Assembly: GCA_028875175.1 (NCBI GenBank)
Contig: JAPPFO010000213.1
Span: 475 to 10,156 of the forward strand
Length of the DNA: 9,682 nt
Reading direction: 5' to 3'
DNA from: Chloroflexota bacterium
GTDB taxonomy: Bacteria; Chloroflexota; UBA11872
Part shown: positions 1-6,163 of the stretch, one piece after another
Position numbering within the stretch: position 1 is the stretch's first letter
How the letters are laid out: every line of letters begins with the position of its first letter
Program-made: the position numbers and the translations under genes
Notes under the pieces: generated by a model
Told to the model about the DNA's origin: nothing
The model's input: the letters and a program-made list of their open reading frames with translations, nothing else
Database searches by the model: none

Positions 1-304
1 GGGCTGGATCCCCTGCGTCGGGCCGATTCTGGGGGCGATCCTGGTGCTGGCGGCCACCACGGCCTCCGCCGTGTCCGGCGCCGTACTTCTGACGTCGTAC
101 TCGCTCGGAATCATGCTGCCATTCGTGCTGGCCGGCGTGTTTTCGGGCTGGACGCGCGTGCTGCTGCGGCGCTACGGCCGGGCGCTACAGGTTGCCGGCG
201 CCAGTGGTGGCGTGCTCCTGATTGCTCTGGGCGTGATCGTCTTCACCAACCTCATGCCGGTCATCGCCTCTGCGGTGCCGATGGGCGTGCCTCCAATCAG
301 CTAA
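1..304 (+). CDS. CcdA/DsbD-family thiol-redox transmembrane protein, C-terminal fragment
   Basis: Partial gene, open at the left edge; reading frame begins at base 2 and ends with TAA at 302-304, leaving about 100 residues. The fragment opens with G-W-I-P-C-V-G-P-I-L-G-A-I-L, the signature around the second redox cysteine of CcdA/DsbD membrane domains, where the cysteine pair passes electrons from cytoplasmic thioredoxin across the membrane to extracytoplasmic thiol proteins, for example in cytochrome c maturation. Downstream lie two further hydrophobic stretches (about residues 20-45 and 56-80 of the fragment) separated by a basic loop (R-V-L-L-R-R-Y-G-R), as expected for the last helices of the roughly 230-residue family. 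The first cysteine motif and any fused thioredoxin domain would be left of the window. The family is confident; whether it serves cytochrome c assembly or general disulfide reduction cannot be told. Confidence 0.85.
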   Translation, partial: GWIPCVGPILGAILVLAATTASAVSGAVLLTSYSLGIMLPFVLAGVFSGWTRVLLRRYGRALQVAGASGGVLLIALGVIVFTNLMPVIASAVPMGVPPIS

Positions 305-368
305 ATGCGTGGTCAACCCGACGACGCGAAGGGGTCTTGCGCCCGCTTGTCGTACGATGAAATAAGGA

Positions 369-388
369 ACACCGCGTGCGTGCGGTGT
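369..388 (+). other. Perfect 7-bp hairpin in the leader of the 411-1640 gene
   Basis: ACACCGC (369-375) is the exact reverse complement of GCGGTGT (382-388), around a 6-base loop GTGCGT. The hairpin directly follows an AAGGA purine run (364-368) and its 3' arm contains the alternative GTG start at 387. No T-run follows, so an ordinary intrinsic terminator for the upstream gene is unlikely. It may be a leader structure or chance; no covariation evidence is available here. Confidence 0.3.
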
Positions 389-410
389 GTCGCGCTCTTA
401 CCTGAGGCCC

Positions 411-1640
411 ATGCCACCTACGAATGACGCGACAGCGGGCGGCGACGCGGGCGCGCGCCGGCGTCGAGTCCTGGCCGCGCACGCTGAGCTGTTCAACGAA
501 GCGCTGACCGAGGAAGCGGATCGCCTGCCAAAGCTGGCCAACGTGGTGGAAGCGCTGGCCATGGCATCCGACGCCCAGCCGCTGGAGCCGCTTGCGCCGG
601 TGGGCGGCCACGTTGAGGGCGCCGTGCGGCTGGAACGTGTGCGGCGCCGCATTGCGTTGTGGTTTGACACCGACGATCATGCGGCGCTGGCCGAGGCCGC
701 GCGTGAGCGCCAGGTCGACATCCTGATCGTCGTCCAGGGCTTCCCGCTGCAAATGGCGGTGGACTCCGAATGGGCCAGCGAGCTGGCGCTATTGGACGGC
801 CGCGACCTGACGCTGCTGCTGGAAGGCCGCTGGACGCTCGGGCAGGCAGTGCGTTTCAAACACAGTGAGCAGGCCGCACACGGGCGCTTTATTTCCCTGC
901 GCGTAGCCCCGCCCGCCGACCTGCCGGACGAACCGGAGTCGCAATTCAGCCCCGAAGACGGTGAAGTCCTGCGCTCTAATGTCGATGACATGCCGCCGGC
1001 TTACGACGAAGCCGACGCTGGTCGAATCGACGATCCGAGCATCTGGGACGTCGGATCCGGGGGGGCGGGCGATCCGGAGCCAGCCTCCGCCACGATTCGC
1101 TCCAACATTGAGTCGCATGAACAGTCGCTCGCCGAGACCGAAGCGTTTGAACAGTCCGAGGTGCGGCGGCTGCGCCTGATTCGCACCGGATTCATGCTGG
1201 CGGCCTTGCTTGCCGTACTGATTGCGGTCGTGATGATCCGCGGCCGGCAGGACGCCGAGGCGGCCAGCCTGGATCGGGCGACCGATACGGCCGTGCGGGC
1301 CGCCCGACTGGAGTTTGAGGCCTATCAATCGCTGGACTCGAGTGCCCTTCGGTCGGTGTACGACGAAACGCAGGCGCAGCAAATCGAATCGCAGGTACAG
1401 CAGTTGCGGGCCCGAGGGCTGTACATCGAGAGCGAGTTACAGATTCAGGTGCTGGACGCCAGACTCGACGGTGAAACCGCCGGTGTGCTGCTTCGTGAAC
1501 AGGGCAGCGCGGCTACTCGTCGGACTTCAGACGGCGAGACTATTCAGCGCGGGCCAGTGAGCCAGGACATTGGCTTCTTCCTGGCCCGCAACGCCGACCA
1601 GCGGTGGCGGGTCGTTCAACGCGCGCCAGTCGGTGGCTGA
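411..1640 (+). CDS. Hypothetical single-pass membrane protein, cytoplasmic N-terminal region and exported C-terminal domain
   Basis: I do not recognise this gene. From ATG 411 it encodes 409 residues. Residues about 14-167 form a mixed alpha/beta region with a run of charged helices and a hydrophobic strand (D-I-L-I-V-V-Q-G-F). Residues about 170-250 are acidic, Pro/Ser/Glu-rich and probably disordered. A basic cluster (R-R-L-R-L-I-R, about 252-258) precedes one strong membrane helix at about 259-276, predicting N-in, C-out by the positive-inside rule. The outer part of about 130 residues starts with a helix, has a Gln-rich segment, and ends in strands (E-L-Q-I-Q-V-L-D-A-R-L, then W-R-V-V-Q-R near the end). 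That shape recalls NTF2/SnoaL-like or IMS-type membrane-anchored domains, but this is a weak structural guess. Start choice: ATG 411 has GAGG at 404-407, unusually close; an in-frame GTG at 387 would add eight residues and has AAGGA 18 bases upstream. Nothing in frame begins further upstream because of the TAA at 363-365. Confidence 0.75.
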   Translation: MPPTNDATAGGDAGARRRRVLAAHAELFNEALTEEADRLPKLANVVEALAMASDAQPLEPLAPVGGHVEGAVRLERVRRRIALWFDTDDHAALAEAARERQVDILIVVQGFPLQMAVDSEWASELALLDGRDLTLLLEGRWTLGQAVRFKHSEQAAHGRFISLRVAPPADLPDEPESQFSPEDGEVLRSNVDDMPPAYDEADAGRIDDPSIWDVGSGGAGDPEPASATIRSNIESHEQSLAETEAFEQSEVRRLRLIRTGFMLAALLAVLIAVVMIRGRQDAEAASLDRATDTAVRAARLEFEAYQSLDSSALRSVYDETQAQQIESQVQQLRARGLYIESELQIQVLDARLDGETAGVLLREQGSAATRRTSDGETIQRGPVSQDIGFFLARNADQRWRVVQRAPVGG

Positions 1641-1667
1641 AACCAGCCGGGCCGAGGCCGCGGCCGG

Positions 1668-1697
1668 TTGGCCGCGCCCCACCGCGCTGGATATCCT
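1668..1697 (+). promoter_or_regulatory. Possible sigma-70-type promoter for tRNA-Cys
   Basis: TTGGCC at 1668-1673 (four of six matches to TTGACA) and TATCCT at 1692-1697 (four of six to TATAAT) are separated by 18 bases. The -10 element would start transcription near 1704, about 17 bases ahead of the tRNA 5' end. The gene has no other obvious source of transcription except read-through from the membrane protein gene. In GC-rich DNA such matches arise by chance, so the call is tentative. Confidence 0.35.
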
Positions 1698-1720
1698 TTG
1701 AGCAGCAGCAAGAGCTTCCC

Positions 1721-1794
1721 GGCGACGTAGCCAAGTGGTAAGGCGGGGGTCTGCAAAACCCCTATCCTGGGTTCGATTCCCAGCGTCGCCTCCA
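1721..1794 (+). tRNA. tRNA-Cys (anticodon GCA)
   Basis: A full cloverleaf folds by hand. The acceptor arm GGCGACG (1721-1727) pairs perfectly with CGTCGCC (1784-1790). The D arm is GCC/GGC with the loop A-A-G-T-G-G-T-A. The anticodon stem GGGGT/ACCCC (1746-1750 with 1758-1762) encloses the loop CTGCAAA, with anticodon GCA at 1753-1755. The variable loop has four bases. The T arm CTGGG/CCCAG (1767-1771 with 1779-1783) holds the loop TTCGATT. The discriminator base is T at 1791 (U73, the main cysteinyl-tRNA synthetase identity base), and CCA is genomically encoded at 1792-1794. No intron or mismatch is visible. It lies between convergent protein genes, 80 bases after one stop and 64 bases before the other. 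Confidence 0.97.
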
Positions 1795-1858
1795 GAACCC
1801 GCCCGCTCAGATCTCTGCCGACGGTGCAGGATGGCCCCCGGCGTGGAGCCGTGACGCC

Positions 1859-3667
1859 TCAGCCGGCGCTGGCCGCCTGACGCACCCGCCGCCACACGCG
1901 ATCCACAAATGCGCGTGAGAGATCCGGATCCCAGGCCATCGCGTCCGGATCGTCGGCATGCGTGTGCAGCCAGGCCAGCACGATGTGGCGCTCGTAGTCG
2001 TTGCCGTCAGACCTCGACGGGCTCGCATTGCCAAGGCGTCGCAGGGCGGCACGCAGCGCGGGACGACGTGGACGCGCGATGGATTCGATTGCGGCAATTG
2101 CGCCATCCTCGATTCGCACGAGTTCCGCCGCGCCCGGCGTAGTGCCAGCCGTGATGGCCAGCATTGGCGCGGCGCCCAGGCCGCCTCGCACGGGGTGGCG
2201 CAGCACGCGAGCGCGCCGGATGCGGCGCGCCACGGCGCCGCGCTCGGCGGCCTCCGTCTCGGCCGCGTCCACAATCCGCAGGGCCGCCTCACGGCTCACG
2301 CCCAGAAAGGCAACGGCCGCGTCGCGTCGCCAGACGGGCACCTGCTTGTCGACCGACCGTCGTGACGGCAAGTCGAAAATCCGGCGCGCCGCGTCGCTCG
2401 CCAGCCGTGCGTCCCTTGAGGTCGGAAACGGTCCAAGATAGTCAGCCGCATCGTCCCGCGGAACGGCAGCGGCGTGGGTGGCCGCGGACTCGGCCGGTCC
2501 TACCCGGACGAACCGGCGGCCCATTCGCCAGCGGCGGTTCCGGTTGTAGGTTGGGGCTAACGCGGTGATCAGCTCGGCTTCACGCACCAGGGCGCGTAGT
2601 TCCGAGCCTGTCGGTTCCCACTCGATGGCATTGATCTGGTCCAGCATCCCGTCTCGACGCCGCACGAACCCCGCCGAGTCGGTGAAATGGCTGCGCACCC
2701 GTCGCTGTAGGGACGTGGACTTGCCCACGTACAGCGGCCGGCCGGCCGTGTCGCGAAAGATATAGACGCCAGGCGAGGGCGGCAGATTGCGTGACGACCA
2801 GCGCGCCAGTTCGCGCGCGCGCCCCGGGTGTCGGCCTTCCGGCCCGCCCCGGGCCGCCAGCCGCCGCAGATCCTCCAACGTTCGAACCTCGCGGTCGTCG
2901 GCTTTGTCCAGGAGAAACTGAAACAGTTGGGCTGTGACCCCCGCGTCGTCCAGGGCCCGGTGGGTGGGCGAGTCGGAGATTCCCGCCGCCTCCAGCACGG
3001 TGGCCAGACCGGTCCCGGGCAGATCGGGTAGCAGCGCCGCGCTCAATTCCATGGTGTCCAGGCCGTCGCCTGCAAACAGCGCTCGACCCGCCCACACGGC
3101 TTCACGGTTCAGGTAGCCGAGGTCCGTGGGCAGGTTGTGGGCCACCAGGACGCCGCCGGCCTGGAACTCGCGGAACTCATCCAGCACCGTTTCGACGGGC
3201 GGCGCGTCGACCAGCATCTCGTCCGTGATGCCTGTGTACCGCGTCACGAACTTCGATACGCGGCCCGGTATCCGCGCCAGCGAGGCGTAACGCGAGGTTT
3301 CCCGGCCCGCTCGAAGGCGGAGAGCTCCGACTTCCAGCACCCGGTGCCGCCCGCCCCTCCCGCCGTTGGTCTCGATGTCAAACACGACGAACTCGGTTTC
3401 GTCGATGGCGTCGGAGCGCTGCAACCACGCCGCCAGCCCCACATGACCCACAGCCACGGTTGCCAGACGGTCGTCGGCTTCCAGCAGCGGCGCCAGGATG
3501 CGCGCGCCGACGTGGGCGCCGCCGGCTTCCACGTGCAGCACGGCGCGGGCCAGTTGTTGCAGCGTCATGGGGCGACCGGCTTCGGCGAGGGTAGTGACCA
3601 CCGCCTCGACCAGGACGCTTCGCCGGCCTGGCGCGTCGCCGTCCAGAGCCTTGGCCTGCGCGTTCAC
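1859..3667 (-). CDS. DEDDh exonuclease / GIY-YIG nuclease fusion protein (Cho/UvrC-N-like) with N-terminal helix-turn-helix-like region
   Basis: The protein has 602 residues. About 15-82 is a helical segment ending in a short beta wing (S-V-L-V-E-A-V-V ... G-H-V-G-L-A-A-W), resembling a winged helix. About 93-255 is a DnaQ/epsilon-type exonuclease: Exo I F-D-I-E-T with D97 and E99, Exo II A-H-N-L-P-T-D with D182, Exo III H-R-A-L-D-D-A with H236 and D241. About 295-376 is a GIY-YIG domain: G-V-Y at 300-302, Y-V-G-K at 313-316, an arginine-rich helix, the likely catalytic E363 in R-E-A-E-L-I, and the P-T-Y-N asparagine N375. The remaining 225 residues are Arg/Ala-rich and unassigned; UvrC's C-terminal RNase H-like and HhH parts are absent. 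Proteins with this exonuclease plus UvrC-N layout are known in actinobacteria, where they are compared with Cho, so a role in nucleotide excision or DNA-end processing is likely. It starts at GTG 3667, overlapping the upstream stop by four bases; no Shine-Dalgarno sequence is visible. Confidence 0.9.
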   Translation of the reverse strand: MNAQAKALDGDAPGRRSVLVEAVVTTLAEAGRPMTLQQLARAVLHVEAGGAHVGARILAPLLEADDRLATVAVGHVGLAAWLQRSDAIDETEFVVFDIETNGGRGGRHRVLEVGALRLRAGRETSRYASLARIPGRVSKFVTRYTGITDEMLVDAPPVETVLDEFREFQAGGVLVAHNLPTDLGYLNREAVWAGRALFAGDGLDTMELSAALLPDLPGTGLATVLEAAGISDSPTHRALDDAGVTAQLFQFLLDKADDREVRTLEDLRRLAARGGPEGRHPGRARELARWSSRNLPPSPGVYIFRDTAGRPLYVGKSTSLQRRVRSHFTDSAGFVRRRDGMLDQINAIEWEPTGSELRALVREAELITALAPTYNRNRRWRMGRRFVRVGPAESAATHAAAVPRDDAADYLGPFPTSRDARLASDAARRIFDLPSRRSVDKQVPVWRRDAAVAFLGVSREAALRIVDAAETEAAERGAVARRIRRARVLRHPVRGGLGAAPMLAITAGTTPGAAELVRIEDGAIAAIESIARPRRPALRAALRRLGNASPSRSDGNDYERHIVLAWLHTHADDPDAMAWDPDLSRAFVDRVWRRVRQAASAG

Positions 3668-4074
3668 TCGTCGGTTGAGCGGCCGCCAAATGCCAGCGAC
3701 CCGAAGGCGCCCACCGCGGCCACGATTACGGTCCCAAGCAGGGCGGTACCGATGTCCGCGATGGTGAAGTCGTCCACCAGCATGGTGGCGGCCCAGAAGA
3801 CCAGCGCGCTGATGACGAAATGCGACAACCCGAACGTCAGCAGCTTCAGCAGGCAGCTGATCGGCTTGAGAACCAATTCCAGCGCCGGGCGCACATAGGA
3901 GTTCAAGACGGCCAGGGCCACCGCCAGGCTGAAAACCGCCAGCCAGAATCGGTCGCTGCCCCGATCCGGCAGCACGATGCCGTTCTCCAGCAGTTGCGTA
4001 ACCGCCAGCACCGCGAAGAAGTTCGTGACGAGCCGGGCCAGCAGGAAGCTGATTTCGCGACTAAGCCACCGCAT
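3664..4074 (-). CDS. Phage holin 4_2 / YvlD-like family small membrane protein
   Basis: The protein has 136 residues and is largely hydrophobic, with four predicted membrane helices at about 10-29, 43-57, 83-100 and 107-129. The family hallmark lies between helices 2 and 3: an N-S-Y-V-R-P start followed by a K-P-I-S-C-L-L-K-L-L-T-F-G-L stretch, matching the conserved Pro-containing loop of the chromosomal 'phage holin 4_2' family. These proteins are mostly not phage lysis proteins; YvlD-type members are associated with cell-envelope stress in Firmicutes, and their molecular function is poorly defined. The ATG at 4074 matches the usual short basic start (M-R-W-L) but has no convincing Shine-Dalgarno sequence. 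Its TGA overlaps the GTG of the downstream nuclease (bases 3664-3667), so the two are probably translationally coupled. No other phage gene is nearby, so I read it as a host gene. Confidence 0.85.
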   Translation of the reverse strand: MRWLSREISFLLARLVTNFFAVLAVTQLLENGIVLPDRGSDRFWLAVFSLAVALAVLNSYVRPALELVLKPISCLLKLLTFGLSHFVISALVFWAATMLVDDFTIADIGTALLGTVIVAAVGAFGSLAFGGRSTDE

Positions 4075-4211
4075 GCGTCAGGGGCTGAACCCGGCAGTGC
4101 CTTCGTGCGTGCGATCACGTGCCCGCTGCGTCACCGTGCCGGCGACGGGTGGCAGAGCGAGGCGCTTCACCCGCCAACCCTTTCCACAGTCCTGGCCCGC
4201 GACAGTTAAGG

Positions 4212-5111
4212 CTAGCCCGCCTCCGGCTCCGTGACCTCCACGCCCACGATTTCCTCCAGGCGCTTGAAGGTGGCGGCCGCGTCCAGGTCACCCCAGCCCT
4301 GCGCCCGGATCTCCTGGTAGATCGCGTCCGCCTGGGCCGTGGCCACCAGCGGAACCCCGCTCTGGCGACCCACCTCGAGCGCCAGCCCCAGGTCCTTCAG
4401 CAACAGGTCCACGGCAAAGTTGGCGCTGTAGTCCTGCGGAAGGACCAGGTTCGGGATATCCACTTCCATGCAGCGGCTGGCGGCGAACGCGCCCATCAGT
4501 GTCTCGTAGAGCTGGCGCGGATTCAGGCCGTTCTTGACCGCCAGCACAAAGGCCTCGGCGTTGGCCTGGCGCACGCTGGCGATGATCATCTGGTTGGTCA
4601 GCTTGGCGATGCAGCCGGTGCCCGCGGGACCGAAGTGCTCGATCTTGCCGCCGATGATGTCCAGGATTTCGCTGCCCTGTGCAAACGATTCCTCGGTGCC
4701 GCCCACGAACACGGCCAGCGTCCCGGCCTGCGCGCCGCCCGGGCCGCCGCTGACCGGCGCGTCCAGGTAATTCACACCCTTGGCGGCCGCGGCTTCGGCG
4801 CACGTCCGTGCGGTGTCGGGACCGTTGGTACCGAAGTCGATCCACAGCTGACCGGCACGGGCGTTCTCGATTGCGCCATCCGCGCCCAGCAGCAACTCAA
4901 GCGAGATTTCCGGGGTCGGCACGTTGACGCACACCACGTCCGACTGCGCCGCCACCTCGGCCGCCGAACTGGCGGCCGTGCCGCCCTCGGCCACAAAGTC
5001 GTCGACCTTGCCGCGGCTGCGGTTATGCACGATCAGGTCGTGCCCCGCTGCGCGCAGGTTGATCGCCATGGGCATGCCCATCTTCCCGAGACCGATGTAG
5101 CCGATTCGCAT
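4212..5111 (-). CDS. 3-hydroxyisobutyrate dehydrogenase-family NAD(P)-dependent oxidoreductase
   Basis: The protein has 299 residues, the normal family length. The N-terminal Rossmann fold opens with I-G-Y-I-G-L-G-K-M-G-M-P (GxGxxG at 7-12). The second strand ends in H-N-R-S (29-32), a form often seen in NADP(H)-preferring members. The substrate-binding signature D-A-P-V-S-G-G sits at 117-123, the catalytic lysine is K170 in A-K-L-T-N-Q, and L-L-K-D-L-G (237-242) belongs to the C-terminal helical domain. The family reversibly oxidises beta-hydroxyacids to semialdehydes, for example 3-hydroxyisobutyrate, tartronate semialdehyde/glycerate or glyoxylate/succinic semialdehyde; the exact substrate is not readable. 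The ATG at 5111 has GAGGGGA at 5127-5121, nine bases upstream. It lies 32 bases after the TIM-barrel isomerase and is probably the last gene of that operon. Reduction of a semialdehyde released by the upstream lyase would be a natural role, but this is inference. Confidence 0.92.
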   Translation of the reverse strand: MRIGYIGLGKMGMPMAINLRAAGHDLIVHNRSRGKVDDFVAEGGTAASSAAEVAAQSDVVCVNVPTPEISLELLLGADGAIENARAGQLWIDFGTNGPDTARTCAEAAAAKGVNYLDAPVSGGPGGAQAGTLAVFVGGTEESFAQGSEILDIIGGKIEHFGPAGTGCIAKLTNQMIIASVRQANAEAFVLAVKNGLNPRQLYETLMGAFAASRCMEVDIPNLVLPQDYSANFAVDLLLKDLGLALEVGRQSGVPLVATAQADAIYQEIRAQGWGDLDAAATFKRLEEIVGVEVTEPEAG

Positions 5112-5120
5112 GTCGATGTG

Positions 5121-5127
5121 TCCCCTC
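5121..5127 (-). promoter_or_regulatory. Ribosome binding site of the 3-hydroxyisobutyrate dehydrogenase-family gene
   Basis: On the minus strand the bases read GAGGGGA, ending nine bases before ATG 5111. It is a clear Shine-Dalgarno match in the 32-base gap after the isomerase stop, and it fixes the start codon. Confidence 0.7.
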
Positions 5128-5143
5128 GCTGCCGTGCCTGGCG

Positions 5144-6046
5144 CTAGACCTGCGCCCAGGCGAGTTGGAATGTGCGCTTGCAGTTGCCGATTATCGCGTC
5201 CGCCGACTGGTCCGGCGCGGGCTTCATCTCGAACGAGACAAGCGGCATCGGCGTGGGCAGGTCGCGTTCAAAGTAGCCAATCTCCAGCAGCGTTCTCAGG
5301 TACGCCGCCAGTTCCGGCACGTCGTTCTCGCCCGCCGGATCCCCAAACACCGGGTGCTGGTCGCCGTACTGCGGATGCTGGCGGTCGCGCATGATGCAGT
5401 TGCCGATGTGCGCCTGGATCAGGTGCTCGCCGGCCGCCCGCAGCGACGTCGGCGGGTCTTCGTCCAGCAGCGGCAGGTGGCTCAGGTCCAGGCAGAGGCC
5501 GAAGTTCGGCGTGGACGCGCGGACCATCTCGCTGACGCGCACGCACAGGTCGATTGGGCCGAGCAACGAGTTCTTCTCAATCGCCCGGTCGAACTGCTCC
5601 AGCGCGATCCAGATGTTCTGCTGGCCGGCGTAGTCGCACAGTTGGGTCAGCGACTCCACGACACTCGCCACGGCGGCCTCTTCGCCGCCTGGCGCCGGCG
5701 CCGAGTTGGGCCCGTCCAGCAACGTCACCATCGTGATGCCCAGTTCGGCTGCCTCGTCGACGGCGCCCTTGACCTGGGTCACCGCGTCATCCCGCGCTTC
5801 GGCGTCGGTTGAAGCCAGGTTCAGGCCGCCGCTGAGAATCAGGGGATGCGCGCCGTAGCCCAGCGTCAGGTGCGCGGCCTCGGCCAGCCGGCGCATGGCG
5901 GCGCGCTCGGCAGAGTCGTTAATGCGTGCGATTTCCAGCGCGTGGAAGAACCCGTCGGCCGCCAGCGCTTCGGCGGCTTCCACGGCGGGTCCGTCGCCGG
6001 TCTGGAGGTCGGGATGCAGCATGAACTGCACGATCCCGATGTGCAT
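5144..6046 (-). CDS. Sugar phosphate isomerase/epimerase-like TIM-barrel protein (xylose isomerase-like)
   Basis: From ATG 6046 the protein has 300 residues, starting M-H-I-G-I-V-Q-F as is typical of AP-endonuclease-2/xylose-isomerase-like TIM barrels. Putative divalent-metal ligands fall in the expected order: E150 in A-L-E-Q-F-D, D187 and H190 in L-C-L-D-L-S-H, H213 in Q-A-H-I-G-N and E273 in S-F-E-M-K-P. The spacing resembles D-tagatose 3-epimerase and hydroxypyruvate isomerase relatives. Known members isomerise or epimerise ketoses, inosose or hydroxypyruvate; some cut AP sites, but nothing here points to DNA binding. An in-frame GTG at 6085 would add 13 residues, but it lacks a Shine-Dalgarno sequence. 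ATG 6046 has AGAGG five bases upstream and gives the family's normal N-terminus, so I prefer it. It lies between the Schiff-base lyase (117-base gap) and the beta-hydroxyacid dehydrogenase (32-base gap), probably in one operon. The substrate is unknown. Confidence 0.88.
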   Translation of the reverse strand: MHIGIVQFMLHPDLQTGDGPAVEAAEALAADGFFHALEIARINDSAERAAMRRLAEAAHLTLGYGAHPLILSGGLNLASTDAEARDDAVTQVKGAVDEAAELGITMVTLLDGPNSAPAPGGEEAAVASVVESLTQLCDYAGQQNIWIALEQFDRAIEKNSLLGPIDLCVRVSEMVRASTPNFGLCLDLSHLPLLDEDPPTSLRAAGEHLIQAHIGNCIMRDRQHPQYGDQHPVFGDPAGENDVPELAAYLRTLLEIGYFERDLPTPMPLVSFEMKPAPDQSADAIIGNCKRTFQLAWAQV

Positions 6047-6051
6047 GTAGG

Positions 6052-6056
6052 CCTCT
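6052..6056 (-). promoter_or_regulatory. Ribosome binding site deciding the isomerase start
   Basis: On the minus strand AGAGG is followed by CCTAC and ATG 6046. This favours the ATG over the upstream in-frame GTG at 6085, whose preceding bases show no purine-rich match. Confidence 0.6.
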
Positions 6057-6163
6057 GGCGGTCGATTCACGTTGGCGACCCTCACTCAGGCGGGCGAGCG
6101 GACGGCATCGCTATGGTGACGCCGGTCCGTCTCGCTTGTCGAATCCTCGGGGAAGCGCGGCGC

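Noticed and set aside
1641..1680. GC-rich inverted repeat after the membrane protein gene as a terminator
   Set aside because: A short GGCCG/CGGCC stem (1650-1654 with 1661-1665) can be drawn, but no T-run follows and such palindromes are common in GC-rich DNA. It also overlaps the possible tRNA promoter.
1859..3667. Nuclease gene as a full UvrC
   Set aside because: Only the GIY-YIG part is UvrC-like. The C-terminal RNase H-like endonuclease and HhH domains of UvrC are missing and a DEDDh exonuclease is present instead.
3137..3898. A 253-residue open frame on the plus strand
   Set aside because: It runs antisense across the nuclease N-terminus and the small membrane protein, both of which are well supported; it is a GC-bias shadow.
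3664..4074. Holin-like gene as evidence of a prophage
   Set aside because: The chromosomal holin-4_2 family is widespread in non-phage settings, and there is no endolysin, structural gene or integrase in the window.
4075..4211. Promoter for the small membrane protein and nuclease in the 137-base gap
   Set aside because: A promoter is expected in this gap or further upstream, but I could find no paired -35/-10 match on the minus strand and no hairpin with a T-run, so nothing is annotated.
4119..5147. A 342-residue open frame on the plus strand
   Set aside because: It is antisense to the 3-hydroxyisobutyrate dehydrogenase-family gene and shows the same low-complexity Arg/His-rich composition; no domain is recognisable.
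6086..6163. Promoter before the isomerase (minus-strand TCGACA box)
   Set aside because: TCGACA resembles a -35 element, but no -10-like hexamer lies 16-18 bases downstream; the nearest candidate is about 21 bases away.
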